Assembly: GCF_017165765.1 (NCBI RefSeq)
Contig: NZ_JAFGZD010000010.1
Location: 62,001 to 126,000, forward strand
Length of the DNA stretch: 64,000 nt
Source of the DNA: Pseudomonas capsici
Lineage (GTDB): Bacteria; Pseudomonadota; Gammaproteobacteria; Pseudomonadales; Pseudomonadaceae
Reading direction: 5' to 3'
Part shown: one piece after another, positions 36,701 to 44,800 of the stretch
Position numbering within the stretch: position 1 is the stretch's first letter
Layout of the letters: each line of letters starts with the position of its first letter
The notes under the pieces: generated by a model
Database searches by the model: none
What the model saw: the letters and a program-made list of their open reading frames with translations, nothing else
Told to the model about the DNA's origin: nothing
Made by a program: the position numbers and the translations under genes

Positions 36701-37228
36701 GCTGCCCATCGGAAACAGATCAATCAACGCGCCGCGCACGGTGAACTCGCCATGTTCGTACACCGTATCGACATAGCGATACCCACTGGCCTCCAGGCGT
36801 GTGCGCATGGCTTCGACATCGAGCTTCTGGCCGACATCCAGTACCAGGCTGCTGCCCAGCAGGAATTTGGTCGGGGCCAGCCGATGTAGGGCGGTGGTGA
36901 TGGGAACTACCAATACGCCATGATCCAGTTCCGGCAGGTTGTAGAGGCTGGCGATACGCTGGGAAATGATGTCCTGATGCGGCGAGAACAGGTCGTAGGG
37001 CAGGGTTTCCCAGTCCGGAAAATGCAGGACCGGCAGTGTCGGCGCGAAGAACCTCAGTTCCTGCTCCAGCCGCTCGGCGCTCTGGCTGTCGGCGGTCAAA
37101 AGCAGGGTGAAGCGCTTGGCGGCGCTGGCTGCCTCGGCAATAGCCAGGCTCAGTGCGGCACCGGGAAGATTGCCCCAGTGTTGTTTGCCGGCAGCGGCAG
37201 GAAGAAGCGGTAGACGCAGAACGGGCAC
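33776..37228 (-). CDS. mfd: Transcription-repair coupling factor Mfd
   Basis: A 1150-residue Mfd, the usual size. It has the UvrB-homology N-terminal part ('ELRFFAPTLPVLHFPDWETLPYD'), the RNA-polymerase interaction domain ('VHIDHGVGRYLGLATLEVEN', about 490), and the translocase with Walker A 'VCGDVGFGKTEVAMRAAF' (about 635), DEEH box 'LVIIDEEHRFGV', 'LTLTATPIPRTL' and the RecG-like TRG motif region 'QLHQLRGRVGRSHHQAYAYL'. It removes RNA polymerase stalled at DNA lesions and recruits UvrA. The start is GTG 37228, as the conserved N-terminus 'VLRLPLLPAAAGKQHWGNL' requires. Confidence 0.96.
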   Translation of the reverse strand: MPVLRLPLLPAAAGKQHWGNLPGAALSLAIAEAASAAKRFTLLLTADSQSAERLEQELRFFAPTLPVLHFPDWETLPYDLFSPHQDIISQRIASLYNLPELDHGVLVVPITTALHRLAPTKFLLGSSLVLDVGQKLDVEAMRTRLEASGYRYVDTVYEHGEFTVRGALIDLFPMGSKVPYRIDLFDDEIETLRTFDPDTQRSIDKVESVRLLPAREFPLQKEEVTRFKARFRERFDVDFRRSTIFQDLSSGITPAGIEYYIPLFFEETSTLFDYLPQDTQVFSLPGIEQAAENFWNDVRNRYEERRIDPDRPLLPPAELFLPVEDCFSRLKSWPRVVASQQDVEPGVGRERFPAQGLPDLAIEAKASQPLAALSTFLDEFPGRVLFTAESAGRREVLLELLDRLKLRPRTVDSWLDFVNGKDRLAITIAPLDEGLVLEQPALALVAESPLFGQRVMQRRRREKRNDNGNNDAVIKNLTELREGAPVVHIDHGVGRYLGLATLEVENQVAEFLMLAYAEDAKLYVPVANLHLIARYTGSDDENAPLHRLGSETWQKAKRKAAEQVRDVAAELLDIYARRAAREGYAFQDPKADYATFSAGFPFEETPDQQTTIEAVRADMLAPKPMDRLVCGDVGFGKTEVAMRAAFIAVHGGRQVAILVPTTLLAQQHYNSFRDRFADWPVRVEVMSRFKSAKDVSAAVADLAEGKIDIVIGTHKLLQDDVKIKNLGLVIIDEEHRFGVRQKEQLKALRSEVDILTLTATPIPRTLNMAVSGMRDLSIIATPPARRLSVRTFVMEQNKPTIKEALLRELLRGGQVYYLHNDVKTIEKCAADLAELVPEARIGIGHGQMRERELEQVMSDFYHKRFNVLIASTIIETGIDVPSANTIIIERADKFGLAQLHQLRGRVGRSHHQAYAYLLTPPRKQITPDAEKRLEAIANTQDLGAGFVLATNDLEIRGAGELLGDGQSGQIQAVGFTLYMEMLERAVKSIRKGEQPNLDQPLGGGPEINLRVPALIPESYLPDVHTRLILYKRIANAADEDGLKDLQVEMIDRFGLLPEPTKSLIRITQLKLHAEKLGIRKIDAGPQGGRLEFAADTPVDPLTLIKLIQSQPNRYKFEGATLFKFMVPMERPDERFNTIEALLERLTPKTA

Positions 37229-37458
37229 GGAAGGTCAGGCTCCAGGCGTTGCGACAGGGGCGGCGATTGTACCGGGGTAAGGTACTGGCTGTCAGTTTTC
37301 AGGTCAGCTTGAAGCATAAAAGCCCGGCGCGGCGATTTGTCGTTCATATGAGGAACAAAATGTAGTGCGCGTTGATCTGACAACGGCGCATTGCTCATAA
37401 ACAAAGGCGGCGGCATAATGTAGCCCCTTTTTTCAGCCCCTACATGTGGAAGGTTCCC

Positions 37459-38907
37459 GTGACTCAGAAGCCCGACCAGTGTCTTGGTGAATGGATCGAT
37501 CGTGAAGCGCTCGCCGAGGCGATGATTCCGCTTATCGGCCAGCTCTACCGCAATAACAATGTGGTGAGTTCGATCTATGGCCGCAGCCTGATCAACCGTT
37601 CAGTCATCGCGATTCTCAAAGCTCACCGCTTTGCCCGTCATCGCCAGTCCGATGCACTTGAGTTGTCCGTGCACGAAACTTTCCCGCTCGTCAAAGCGAT
37701 GAGCGAGCTTGAGCTGGGTGCCGCTTCGGTGGACCTGGGCAAGCTGGCCGTGAAATTCAAGACCGAAGGCAATGGCCGTTCCGCCGAGCAGTTCGTGCGT
37801 GACGAACTGGCCAGTGTCGTTGGCAAGAAAAACGCCACTCCGGCCAAAGGCACTGACGTCGTGCTTTACGGTTTCGGTCGTATCGGTCGCCTGCTGGCCC
37901 GTATCCTGATCGAGAAGACCGGTGGTGGCGAAGGCCTGCGCCTGCGTGCCATCGTTGTCCGCAAAGGCGCGGAAAACGATCTGGTCAAGCGTGCCAGCCT
38001 GCTGCGTCGTGACTCGGTACATGGTCCTTTCGACGGCACCATCACCATCGACGAAGCCAACAGCACCCTGACTGCCAACGGCAACCTGATCCAGATCATC
38101 TACGCCAAGAACCCTGCCGAGGTGGATTACACCCAGTACGGTATCAAGGACGCCCTGCTGGTGGACAACACCGGTGTATGGCGTGATGCCGACGGTCTGG
38201 GCCAGCATCTGGCATGCCCGGGTATCGACCGCGTTGTTCTGACCGCGCCTGGCAAGGGCAAGCTGAAGAACATCGTGCACGGTATCAACCACGGTGAAAT
38301 CACGGCCGACGACAAGATCGTGTCCGCTGCATCCTGCACCACCAACGCCATCGTGCCGGTGCTCAAGGCTGTCAACGACAAGTTCGGTATCGTCAACGGT
38401 CACGTTGAAACGGTTCACTCGTACACCAACGACCAGAACCTGATCGACAACTTCCACAAGGGCGATCGTCGTGGCCGCAGCGCGGCGCTGAACATGGTCA
38501 TCACCGAAACCGGTGCTGCCACTGCTGCTGCCAAGGCTCTGCCTGAACTGGCCGGCAAGCTGACCGGTAACGCGATCCGCGTTCCGACGCCGAACGTTTC
38601 CATGGCCATTCTCAACCTCAACCTCGAGAAAGCCACCAGCCGCGAAGAAATGAACGAGTACCTGCGTCACATGGCGCTGCACTCGGACCTGCACAAGCAG
38701 ATCGATTTCGTGAACTCGCAGGAAGTGGTTTCCACCGACTTCGTTGGCTCGCGCCACGCTGGTGTCGTGGATGGCGAAGCAACCATCGTCAATGACAACC
38801 GCGTTGTTCTGTACGTCTGGTACGACAACGAATTCGGTTACAGCTGCCAGGTTGTTCGCGTCATGGAAGATATCGCCGGCGTCAACCCGCCAGCCTTCCC
38901 GCAGTAA
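37459..38907 (+). CDS. gap: Glyceraldehyde-3-phosphate dehydrogenase, long form
   Basis: I choose GTG 37459 (GGAAGG 5 bases upstream; product starts MTQKPDQCLGEW) over the ATG at 37444, which has no Shine-Dalgarno. The 482-residue product has a helical N-terminal extension of about 130 residues ahead of a normal GAPDH: NAD loop 'LYGFGRIGRLLARIL' (about residue 135), catalytic Cys293 in 'SAASCTTNAIVP', and C-terminal 'WYDNEFGYSCQVVRVM'. It interconverts glyceraldehyde-3-P and 1,3-bisphosphoglycerate. Pseudomonas carries this long form beside mfd in addition to a standard GAPDH elsewhere. Gluconeogenic or redox use is possible. Confidence 0.9.
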   Translation: MTQKPDQCLGEWIDREALAEAMIPLIGQLYRNNNVVSSIYGRSLINRSVIAILKAHRFARHRQSDALELSVHETFPLVKAMSELELGAASVDLGKLAVKFKTEGNGRSAEQFVRDELASVVGKKNATPAKGTDVVLYGFGRIGRLLARILIEKTGGGEGLRLRAIVVRKGAENDLVKRASLLRRDSVHGPFDGTITIDEANSTLTANGNLIQIIYAKNPAEVDYTQYGIKDALLVDNTGVWRDADGLGQHLACPGIDRVVLTAPGKGKLKNIVHGINHGEITADDKIVSAASCTTNAIVPVLKAVNDKFGIVNGHVETVHSYTNDQNLIDNFHKGDRRGRSAALNMVITETGAATAAAKALPELAGKLTGNAIRVPTPNVSMAILNLNLEKATSREEMNEYLRHMALHSDLHKQIDFVNSQEVVSTDFVGSRHAGVVDGEATIVNDNRVVLYVWYDNEFGYSCQVVRVMEDIAGVNPPAFPQ

Positions 38908-38942
38908 TGATGTAATTGCCCGGTCTTGCCGGGCAGTTCCCC

Positions 38943-38983
38943 AAACGGGCCGAATCCTGTATCTACAGGTTTCGGCCCGTTTT
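38943..38983 (+). terminator. Terminator after gap
   Basis: AAACGGGCCGAA (38943-38954) pairs with TTCGGCCCGTTT (38971-38982), with a further CCTGTA/TACAGG stem in the loop and TTTTG at the end. A smaller stem TGCCCGG/CCGGGCA lies before it. It ends only 20 bases before the start of the next gene. Confidence 0.92.
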
Positions 38984-39002
38984 GTTTATGGAGAGTCGCT
39001 TG

Positions 39003-40268
39003 ATGAGCGGTGGTTCGACAATGGATTGTGCGCAGAAACAGCTCAAAAGCAGTTTTTTCATGTTGTTTCTGACGATTTTCATCCCTTTTGGCCTGGGGCA
39101 CTTCGTCTCTTACATGTTCCGTACGGTCAATGCCGTGATCTACGTCGATCTGCAGACGGACCTGAGCCTGCCTGCGAGCAGTCTGGGATTGTTGACGGGG
39201 GCCTATTTCCTGACCTTCGCGGCAGCGCAGATTCCGCTGGGTGTCATGCTCGATCGTTACGGTCCTCGCAGCGTGCAGGCGCCGATGCTGCTGCTCGCGG
39301 TACTGGGTGCGGTGATTTTCAGCATATCCAGCACCGAAGCGGGTCTGCTGGTGGGGCGCGGCCTGATCGGCCTGGGGGTGGCGGGTTCGCTGATGAGTGC
39401 CATCAAGGCCTGCGCCATCTGGTTGCCGCCTGAGCGTCTGCCCTTGAGTACGGCTTGCCTGCTGTCGATTGGCGGGCTGGGTGCCATGGCTTCAACGACG
39501 CCCTTGCATGTGCTGCTCAGTTGGTTCACCTGGCGTGAAGCGTTTCTGATTCTGGCGTTGCTGACTTTTTGTGTCGCCGTGATCATTCACGTCAGCGTCC
39601 CCCGGACTTACGAAGCCAGGAGCACGCGTTACTCCGATATGTTCGCTGCCGTGGGCAAGCTCTATTCGTCATGGACCTTCTGGCGCCTGGCTCTGTACTC
39701 GGTATTCGCCCATGCGATTTACATGTCGGTGCTGTCGTTGTGGATGGGACCGTGGTTGCGCGATATGGCCGGTCTGAGTGATTCGGGTATGGCCAGCGTG
39801 TTGCTGTTCGGCACTGTCGCCATGGTTGCCGGTTCTCTGGCGTTTGGTGCCATAACCGATTATCTGCGCCGTTTCGGGGTGCAGCCGATCATGGTCTGCG
39901 GTGCGGGGATGGTGATCTTTATCGTCTTCCAGATGCTCATGGCCAGCGGCTTGCCGGTTTCACCGTACCTGATTGCCATGGGGTTCAGCTTTTTTGGTAC
40001 GTCCACCACCATGAACTACGCCATCGTTGCCCAGTCGGTTGCACCCGAACTGGCGGGACGAGTGAGTTCGTCCTTCAACCTGGTGGTATTCGTACTCGCG
40101 TTTTTCCTGCAATGGCTGATGGGGATCGTGCTGAATCTATGGCCGATGGGCGAGGGGGCAGGGCACCCGGTGGAGGCTTATCAGTGGTCGCTGGGCCTGA
40201 TGATTGCCTTGCAGTTGCCGGGTGTGTTGCTGTGGCTGAGTTTCAGGCCCTGGAAGCTCAAGGTCTGA
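39003..40268 (+). CDS. MFS transporter of unknown substrate
   Basis: A 421-residue major facilitator with about 12 membrane segments. The loop 2-3 signature reads 'GVMLDRYGPRSVQAP' (GxxxDRxGxR). TM1 begins at 'FFMLFLTIFIPFGLGHF'. I start at ATG 39003 (GGAGAG 9 bases upstream); ATG 38988 or 39021 are possible. A strong terminator ends 20 bases before the start, and no promoter fits between, so its expression is puzzling. The substrate cannot be read from the sequence; the protein shows no clear kinship with a named transporter that I recognise. Confidence 0.82.
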   Translation: MSGGSTMDCAQKQLKSSFFMLFLTIFIPFGLGHFVSYMFRTVNAVIYVDLQTDLSLPASSLGLLTGAYFLTFAAAQIPLGVMLDRYGPRSVQAPMLLLAVLGAVIFSISSTEAGLLVGRGLIGLGVAGSLMSAIKACAIWLPPERLPLSTACLLSIGGLGAMASTTPLHVLLSWFTWREAFLILALLTFCVAVIIHVSVPRTYEARSTRYSDMFAAVGKLYSSWTFWRLALYSVFAHAIYMSVLSLWMGPWLRDMAGLSDSGMASVLLFGTVAMVAGSLAFGAITDYLRRFGVQPIMVCGAGMVIFIVFQMLMASGLPVSPYLIAMGFSFFGTSTTMNYAIVAQSVAPELAGRVSSSFNLVVFVLAFFLQWLMGIVLNLWPMGEGAGHPVEAYQWSLGLMIALQLPGVLLWLSFRPWKLKV

Positions 40269-40273
40269 AAACG

Positions 40274-40302
40274 AAAATGCCCCGACACCGGGTCGGGGCA
40301 TT
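40274..40302. terminator. Terminator between convergent MFS genes
   Basis: AATGCCCCGAC (40276-40286) pairs with GTCGGGGCATT (40292-40302), loop ACCGG. On the minus strand it is followed by TTTTCG, so it is best suited to the gene at 40329. Confidence 0.85.
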
Positions 40303-40328
40303 GTGATGTTGCGTTGCTACAGTGCTGA

Positions 40329-41621
40329 TCAGGCTGTAGCTGTAACACCCGGGGTTTGCAGTTTGTGTCCGCCCTTGCGGAACAGCACCAGTGTTGCGAT
40401 CAGGCCCAGGATCGCAGCGCCGGTCAGCCAGATACCAGGCGCAGCCTTGTTGTCCAGTACATGGATCAGGTAGGTACATGCCGCCGGGGTGAAGCCACCG
40501 AAGGTTGCAGTCGCCAGGCTGTAGGCCAGGGAGAAACCGGTGGTGCGAACGTCTACCGGCATGATTTCGGTCAGGGCTACCACCATGGCGCCGTTATAAG
40601 AGCCATACAGGAACGAGAACCACAGCTCCACCATCAGCAGATTGCCGAAGCTCGGGTGTGCCACCAGCCACGACAGGGCCGGATAGGCTGTTGCGATGGC
40701 CAGCACGGTTGCAGCGATCAGGAGTGGCTTGCGCCCGATACGGTCGGAGAACGAACCCATGATCGGCAGCCAGATAAAGTTGGACACGCCCACGCAGACC
40801 GTTACCAGCAGGCTGTCGATGTCCGACAGATGCAGTTCGTTCTTGCCGAAGGTCGGGGTGTAGGCAGTGATCAGGTAGAAGGACACGGTGGTCATCACGA
40901 CCAGCGCCATACCGCCCAGCACCAGGCCGAAGTTCTGGCTGATGGAGCGCATGACTTCGCTCAGGTTCGGACGATGGGTACGGGCCTCGAACTCGGGCGA
41001 CTCTTCCAGGGAGCGGCGGATGATGAAGATGGCCGGTACGATCAGGCAGCCCACCAGGAACGGCACGCGCCAGCCCCATTCGCCCATCTGATCAGGGCTG
41101 AGCCAATGGTTGAGGCCGACGCCCAGCAGGCCGGCGAAAACCACGGCAGCCTGTTGACTGGCCGACTGCCAGCTGACGAAGAAACCTTTGCGACCCGGCG
41201 TGGAAATTTCCGCCAGATAGACCGAAACGCCACCCAGCTCCACGCCCGCGGAGAAGCCCTGCAGCAGACGGCCCAGCAGAACCAGCAGGGGAGCGGCAAC
41301 GCCCAGGGTTGCGTAACCCGGTACGCAGGCGATCAACACAGTGCCCAGAGCCATCAGCGCCAACGTGATGATCAGCCCTTTGCGGCGACCGTGACGGTCA
41401 ATGTAGGCACCCAGGAAAATCGCACCCAGAGGGCGCATCAGGAAGCCGGCACCAAAGGTAGCCAGCGAAAGCATCAGGGACGCGAATGCGCTGTCGGCAG
41501 GGAAGAAGGTCTTGGCGATGGCTGTGGCGTAGAAGCCGTAGACCATGAAGTCGAACATTTCAAGAAAGTTACCGCTGACAACGCGAAAAATCGCCTTGCC
41601 CTTGCCTGTGTTTGAGGCCAT
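40329..41621 (-). CDS. MFS citrate/tricarboxylate:proton symporter-like transporter (MHS family)
   Basis: A 430-residue metabolite:H+ symporter family member with 12 membrane segments. The start 'RVVSGNFLEMFDFMVYGFYATAIAKTFFP' and the block 'LLGRLLQGFSAGVELGGVSVYLAEIS' followed by 'WQSASQQAAVV' are close to E. coli CitA and Salmonella TcuC. Citrate or a related tricarboxylate such as tricarballylate or aconitate is therefore a likely substrate. The MHS signature 'GAYIDRHGRRKGL' is present. It diverges from the DUF6543 gene, with which it shares a 258-base region. No citrate-utilisation enzyme is adjacent, so the substrate is an inference. Confidence 0.85.
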   Translation of the reverse strand: MASNTGKGKAIFRVVSGNFLEMFDFMVYGFYATAIAKTFFPADSAFASLMLSLATFGAGFLMRPLGAIFLGAYIDRHGRRKGLIITLALMALGTVLIACVPGYATLGVAAPLLVLLGRLLQGFSAGVELGGVSVYLAEISTPGRKGFFVSWQSASQQAAVVFAGLLGVGLNHWLSPDQMGEWGWRVPFLVGCLIVPAIFIIRRSLEESPEFEARTHRPNLSEVMRSISQNFGLVLGGMALVVMTTVSFYLITAYTPTFGKNELHLSDIDSLLVTVCVGVSNFIWLPIMGSFSDRIGRKPLLIAATVLAIATAYPALSWLVAHPSFGNLLMVELWFSFLYGSYNGAMVVALTEIMPVDVRTTGFSLAYSLATATFGGFTPAACTYLIHVLDNKAAPGIWLTGAAILGLIATLVLFRKGGHKLQTPGVTATA

Positions 41622-41821
41622 TGGAAATACTCACTTAGGCTGTATAGCTAGGGGATCCGTTGTATTTATGTCCTGCTTTGCACCGGTGAAGGCTCAAGCC
41701 CGCACCTGACGCATAATTGTAACCATATGTGTAAACGCCTTCGAAAACAACCTTCCACTGCATGACAGTCTTTTGAAATGCGAGGTCGATCATGACTGTA
41801 TGGGGTATTTGTTTATGTCTC

Positions 41822-41852
41822 GGGGAGGGGGCATATGGCTTTAGCTCATTGA
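41822..41852 (+). other. Strong Shine-Dalgarno with a 5-codon aborted frame before the DUF6543 gene
   Basis: GGGGAGGGGG (41822-41831) is followed 3 bases on by ATG (41835), then GCT TTA GCT CAT TGA. The ATG is in the same frame as the DUF6543 gene downstream, and only this TGA (41850-41852) separates them. Either a nonsense mutation has cut off the original start, or this is a tiny upstream frame coupled to reinitiation at 41874-41880. Confidence 0.5.
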
Positions 41853-41879
41853 AATAGCGCCTGGGCCTCTGGCTTGCAG

Positions 41880-44800
41880 ATGGCCATCAAACAAGTGAGC
41901 CGATTTCATATGACTATTGCATTCGATGTTGCAGAACAATTTGCCGCTCGCCCGACCTTGCGTCGGGTCGCTGTCGCAACCTTGCGTCAGGAGCTGCGTC
42001 AGTTGTACCCGACATTGCAGATCGACCCGCAGACGGCAGTCGTCTCCCGCAAGACGACCGCAACACGTCTCTCATCTTCAGCCTCACAAGAGGCTCAACC
42101 CCTTGTCGACTGTCTGCTGGAGCATTTCGCAGCCCAGTCCAGCGTGAAGTGGAGCAGCGCACAGCACATGCTGCTGGGGGCGGCAGGCCCGTTGTCTGTA
42201 GAAATGTCCGACGTCAGTGCTTTGCTGAACCGGGTAGCGCTCGGTCTGTTCGAAACCTTCAAGCTGGCACTGGTCAATTACTGGAGCGAGTGCACTGAAG
42301 AGTCTGTCGGTTGCCGCAGCCGCTGGGAGTGGCTGGCGGGGCGGATCAAGCAGGTCTTGCTCGATGAACTGAGCACAACGCCTTCCCGTGAGCAGTCGCC
42401 CATGGCCAGGAAATGGTTGCACGATGTCGCCCTGTTTCCGGAAAAAGCCGAGCGTGAACGGTTGGCTGTACAGCGGCCTCTGCCCAGTACCTGCATTATT
42501 CGCTTGCAGGTCGGCGGACCCGACTCTAAATCGGTGATCCTGCCGGCCCTGGTCATTTTCAACACTCGGAAGGGCAATGAGCAGGTCCTGATGTATCAGC
42601 TGTCGGGTCGCTACCAGAGCTGGCCGACGTTCAGCGCCTGGGAGCGAAGCCTGGCGTATCTGCTGGATGATCAGGTGGAGAAACTGAACGTGCAGTGGAC
42701 CGCCCATGAGCCGGAAGACGACATTTTCGGCGTGCTGGCCATGGCATTGCTGGAGAACCAGCTGGTGGGCATCCAGGGGCTCGAAAGCAGCCCGGGCTAT
42801 GATCTTGATCGTCTGGAACATTCACTGGCAGCGCTGACCGACATCTGCGGACTCTTTGAGGTGGAATCCGCTCGTTCTTCGGCGCTGGATATCGAGCGTT
42901 TGCCGCTGTGGATGAGAAACGCGCAGGAAGCGGACCGCAATCAGTACAGTCGCCTGATGGTCGATCTGGCGGTGACCCAGAAGCGTTCCGGGGGCCACTC
43001 CTTCAATGAAGGGCTGCCGCCGATTCTTGAATTCGCGTCCCGATCCCTGGCCATGGCCATCGCTCAGGATCACCTCGACGGAGTGGACTTTCTGCCCGAA
43101 CAGATTCAAGTGCGAATAAACAAGGTCACTGCTATCGCTGTGCCGTCAGGCGGTCAGGTTGTTGTATCCGGAGGTGTCGAACCGGTGATCATGACATTTC
43201 CCGAGTTCGCTCTGGAAAATCTTGCCGGGCTGCCTGCTGGGGAAATCAAGGTCTATCGCACGGATGGAAAACCATTGCCGCACTGGATGACGGGGGAGTA
43301 TCTGAAAGAGCTTACCGTGCGCGTCGATATCGGCCAGGTTTATCCGGATCTGCTCAAGCGCTATCTGGTGACTGACACCGCCGAAGCGCAGCGGCGCGAG
43401 GCCTTGTTTGCCGCTCAGTTGCGTCTCCAGCTGCCTTTGCAGGCGCTGGAGCAGAAGATCAAGGGCGATCTGAGCCAGAGGGCTTATCAATCCGTTTGCG
43501 CCATCATGCAGACAAGTGTGACCGAGCGACGTGTTGGCACTCGGCCAATCGTCCTGCGACCCCTTTCCTTCGTTCGTCAGGCGGGACATCGGGCCGATGT
43601 GGTGGCCAATATGTTCGTGATCGGCCCGCAGGATAACGCTGTCGGGCCGCATGTGCTTTACAGGCCTTTTGCCCATACCCCACTGACCGAGTTTGCCAAC
43701 TGGTCGGCGTTGCTTGCGGCGGTCAAACAACCCGGAGCATTGCAAAACAACATACTGGTCTGGTTGAGTGACAGTGCGCGTCCGGTTTATGCCAATGGCG
43801 GTTTTGATGAGCCACATATCGTTCGCTTTGGTCTGGGCTCGGATTCCGCCCCCCTGGAAAAACCCCAGCCAGCGGTGCTGGGCACCGATGTTCTGCGGGG
43901 CGACATCATGCTCGGCCTGTTCAATGCCAATGCCCGGGCGCTGATCGAACTGGCAGACCGCAATGCTGTTTCCAATGCTGAAAGTCGCTGGGCGCTGTTC
44001 AAGGAAGGCGGCTGGCTCTTGCTCAATACCGTGCTGCCGCTGTTCAGCGGGCCGTTTGCCAATGCCTTGTGGCTCGAGCAACTGTTGTCCGGCGTCGATC
44101 AGCAACTTTCCAGACCCGTTTCGGAGAATGAAGGGGGCTCGGCACAGCTTGCCGGCCTGTTGCTCAATATCTCGCTGATCTTGCTGCATTCCGGGGTTTC
44201 TCTCAATAACCTGGCATCCGTGAATAGGCTTGCCACCAGGCGGATGCTGGCAGAGCCGGTTATGGCAGCCGATCCTGTAACCGTTCGTCAGGCTCCTGCC
44301 GTTGCCGGGAGCTTGTTGAGCGATGTGCGGACCGTGCTCGACTTTTCCTGGTCGCAACCCGGCAATCGACTCAGCGGAGCACAGCGTCTGGAGCTGGAAA
44401 AATTCAAGATCCGGCCTGCAACTGTCCCCGGCAATCCTGTTGCCTCGGGGACGTATGCCGGTCTCTACAGCTTCAATGACCTCTGGCTGGCCAGAGTCGG
44501 CAGCGACCTGTTTCGGGTTACGGTCGGGGAGGATGGAGTGCGTGTCGTGCGTCCCGACAGTCCAGAGGTGCCCGGTCCCTGGCTCAGGCACGATGGCCAG
44601 GAATGGCATCTGGATCTGGGGCTGCATCTGCGTGGTGGCGGGCCGAAGAAAAACATTCGCCAGATGGCCCGGCAGAACGCAGAGAATCTGACCCGTATCA
44701 ATCAGAGCCTGGCAGAGCTCGATGGGCGCGAAACGGAACTGGTGAACAGGATCACAGGCTACAACGCGCATCTGAATACGGCCACCGGTGAAGTGCGGCA

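Noticed and set aside
43146..44771. A 541-codon frame antisense to the DUF6543 gene
   Set aside because: No start signal or family motif; it lies wholly inside the well-supported sense gene.
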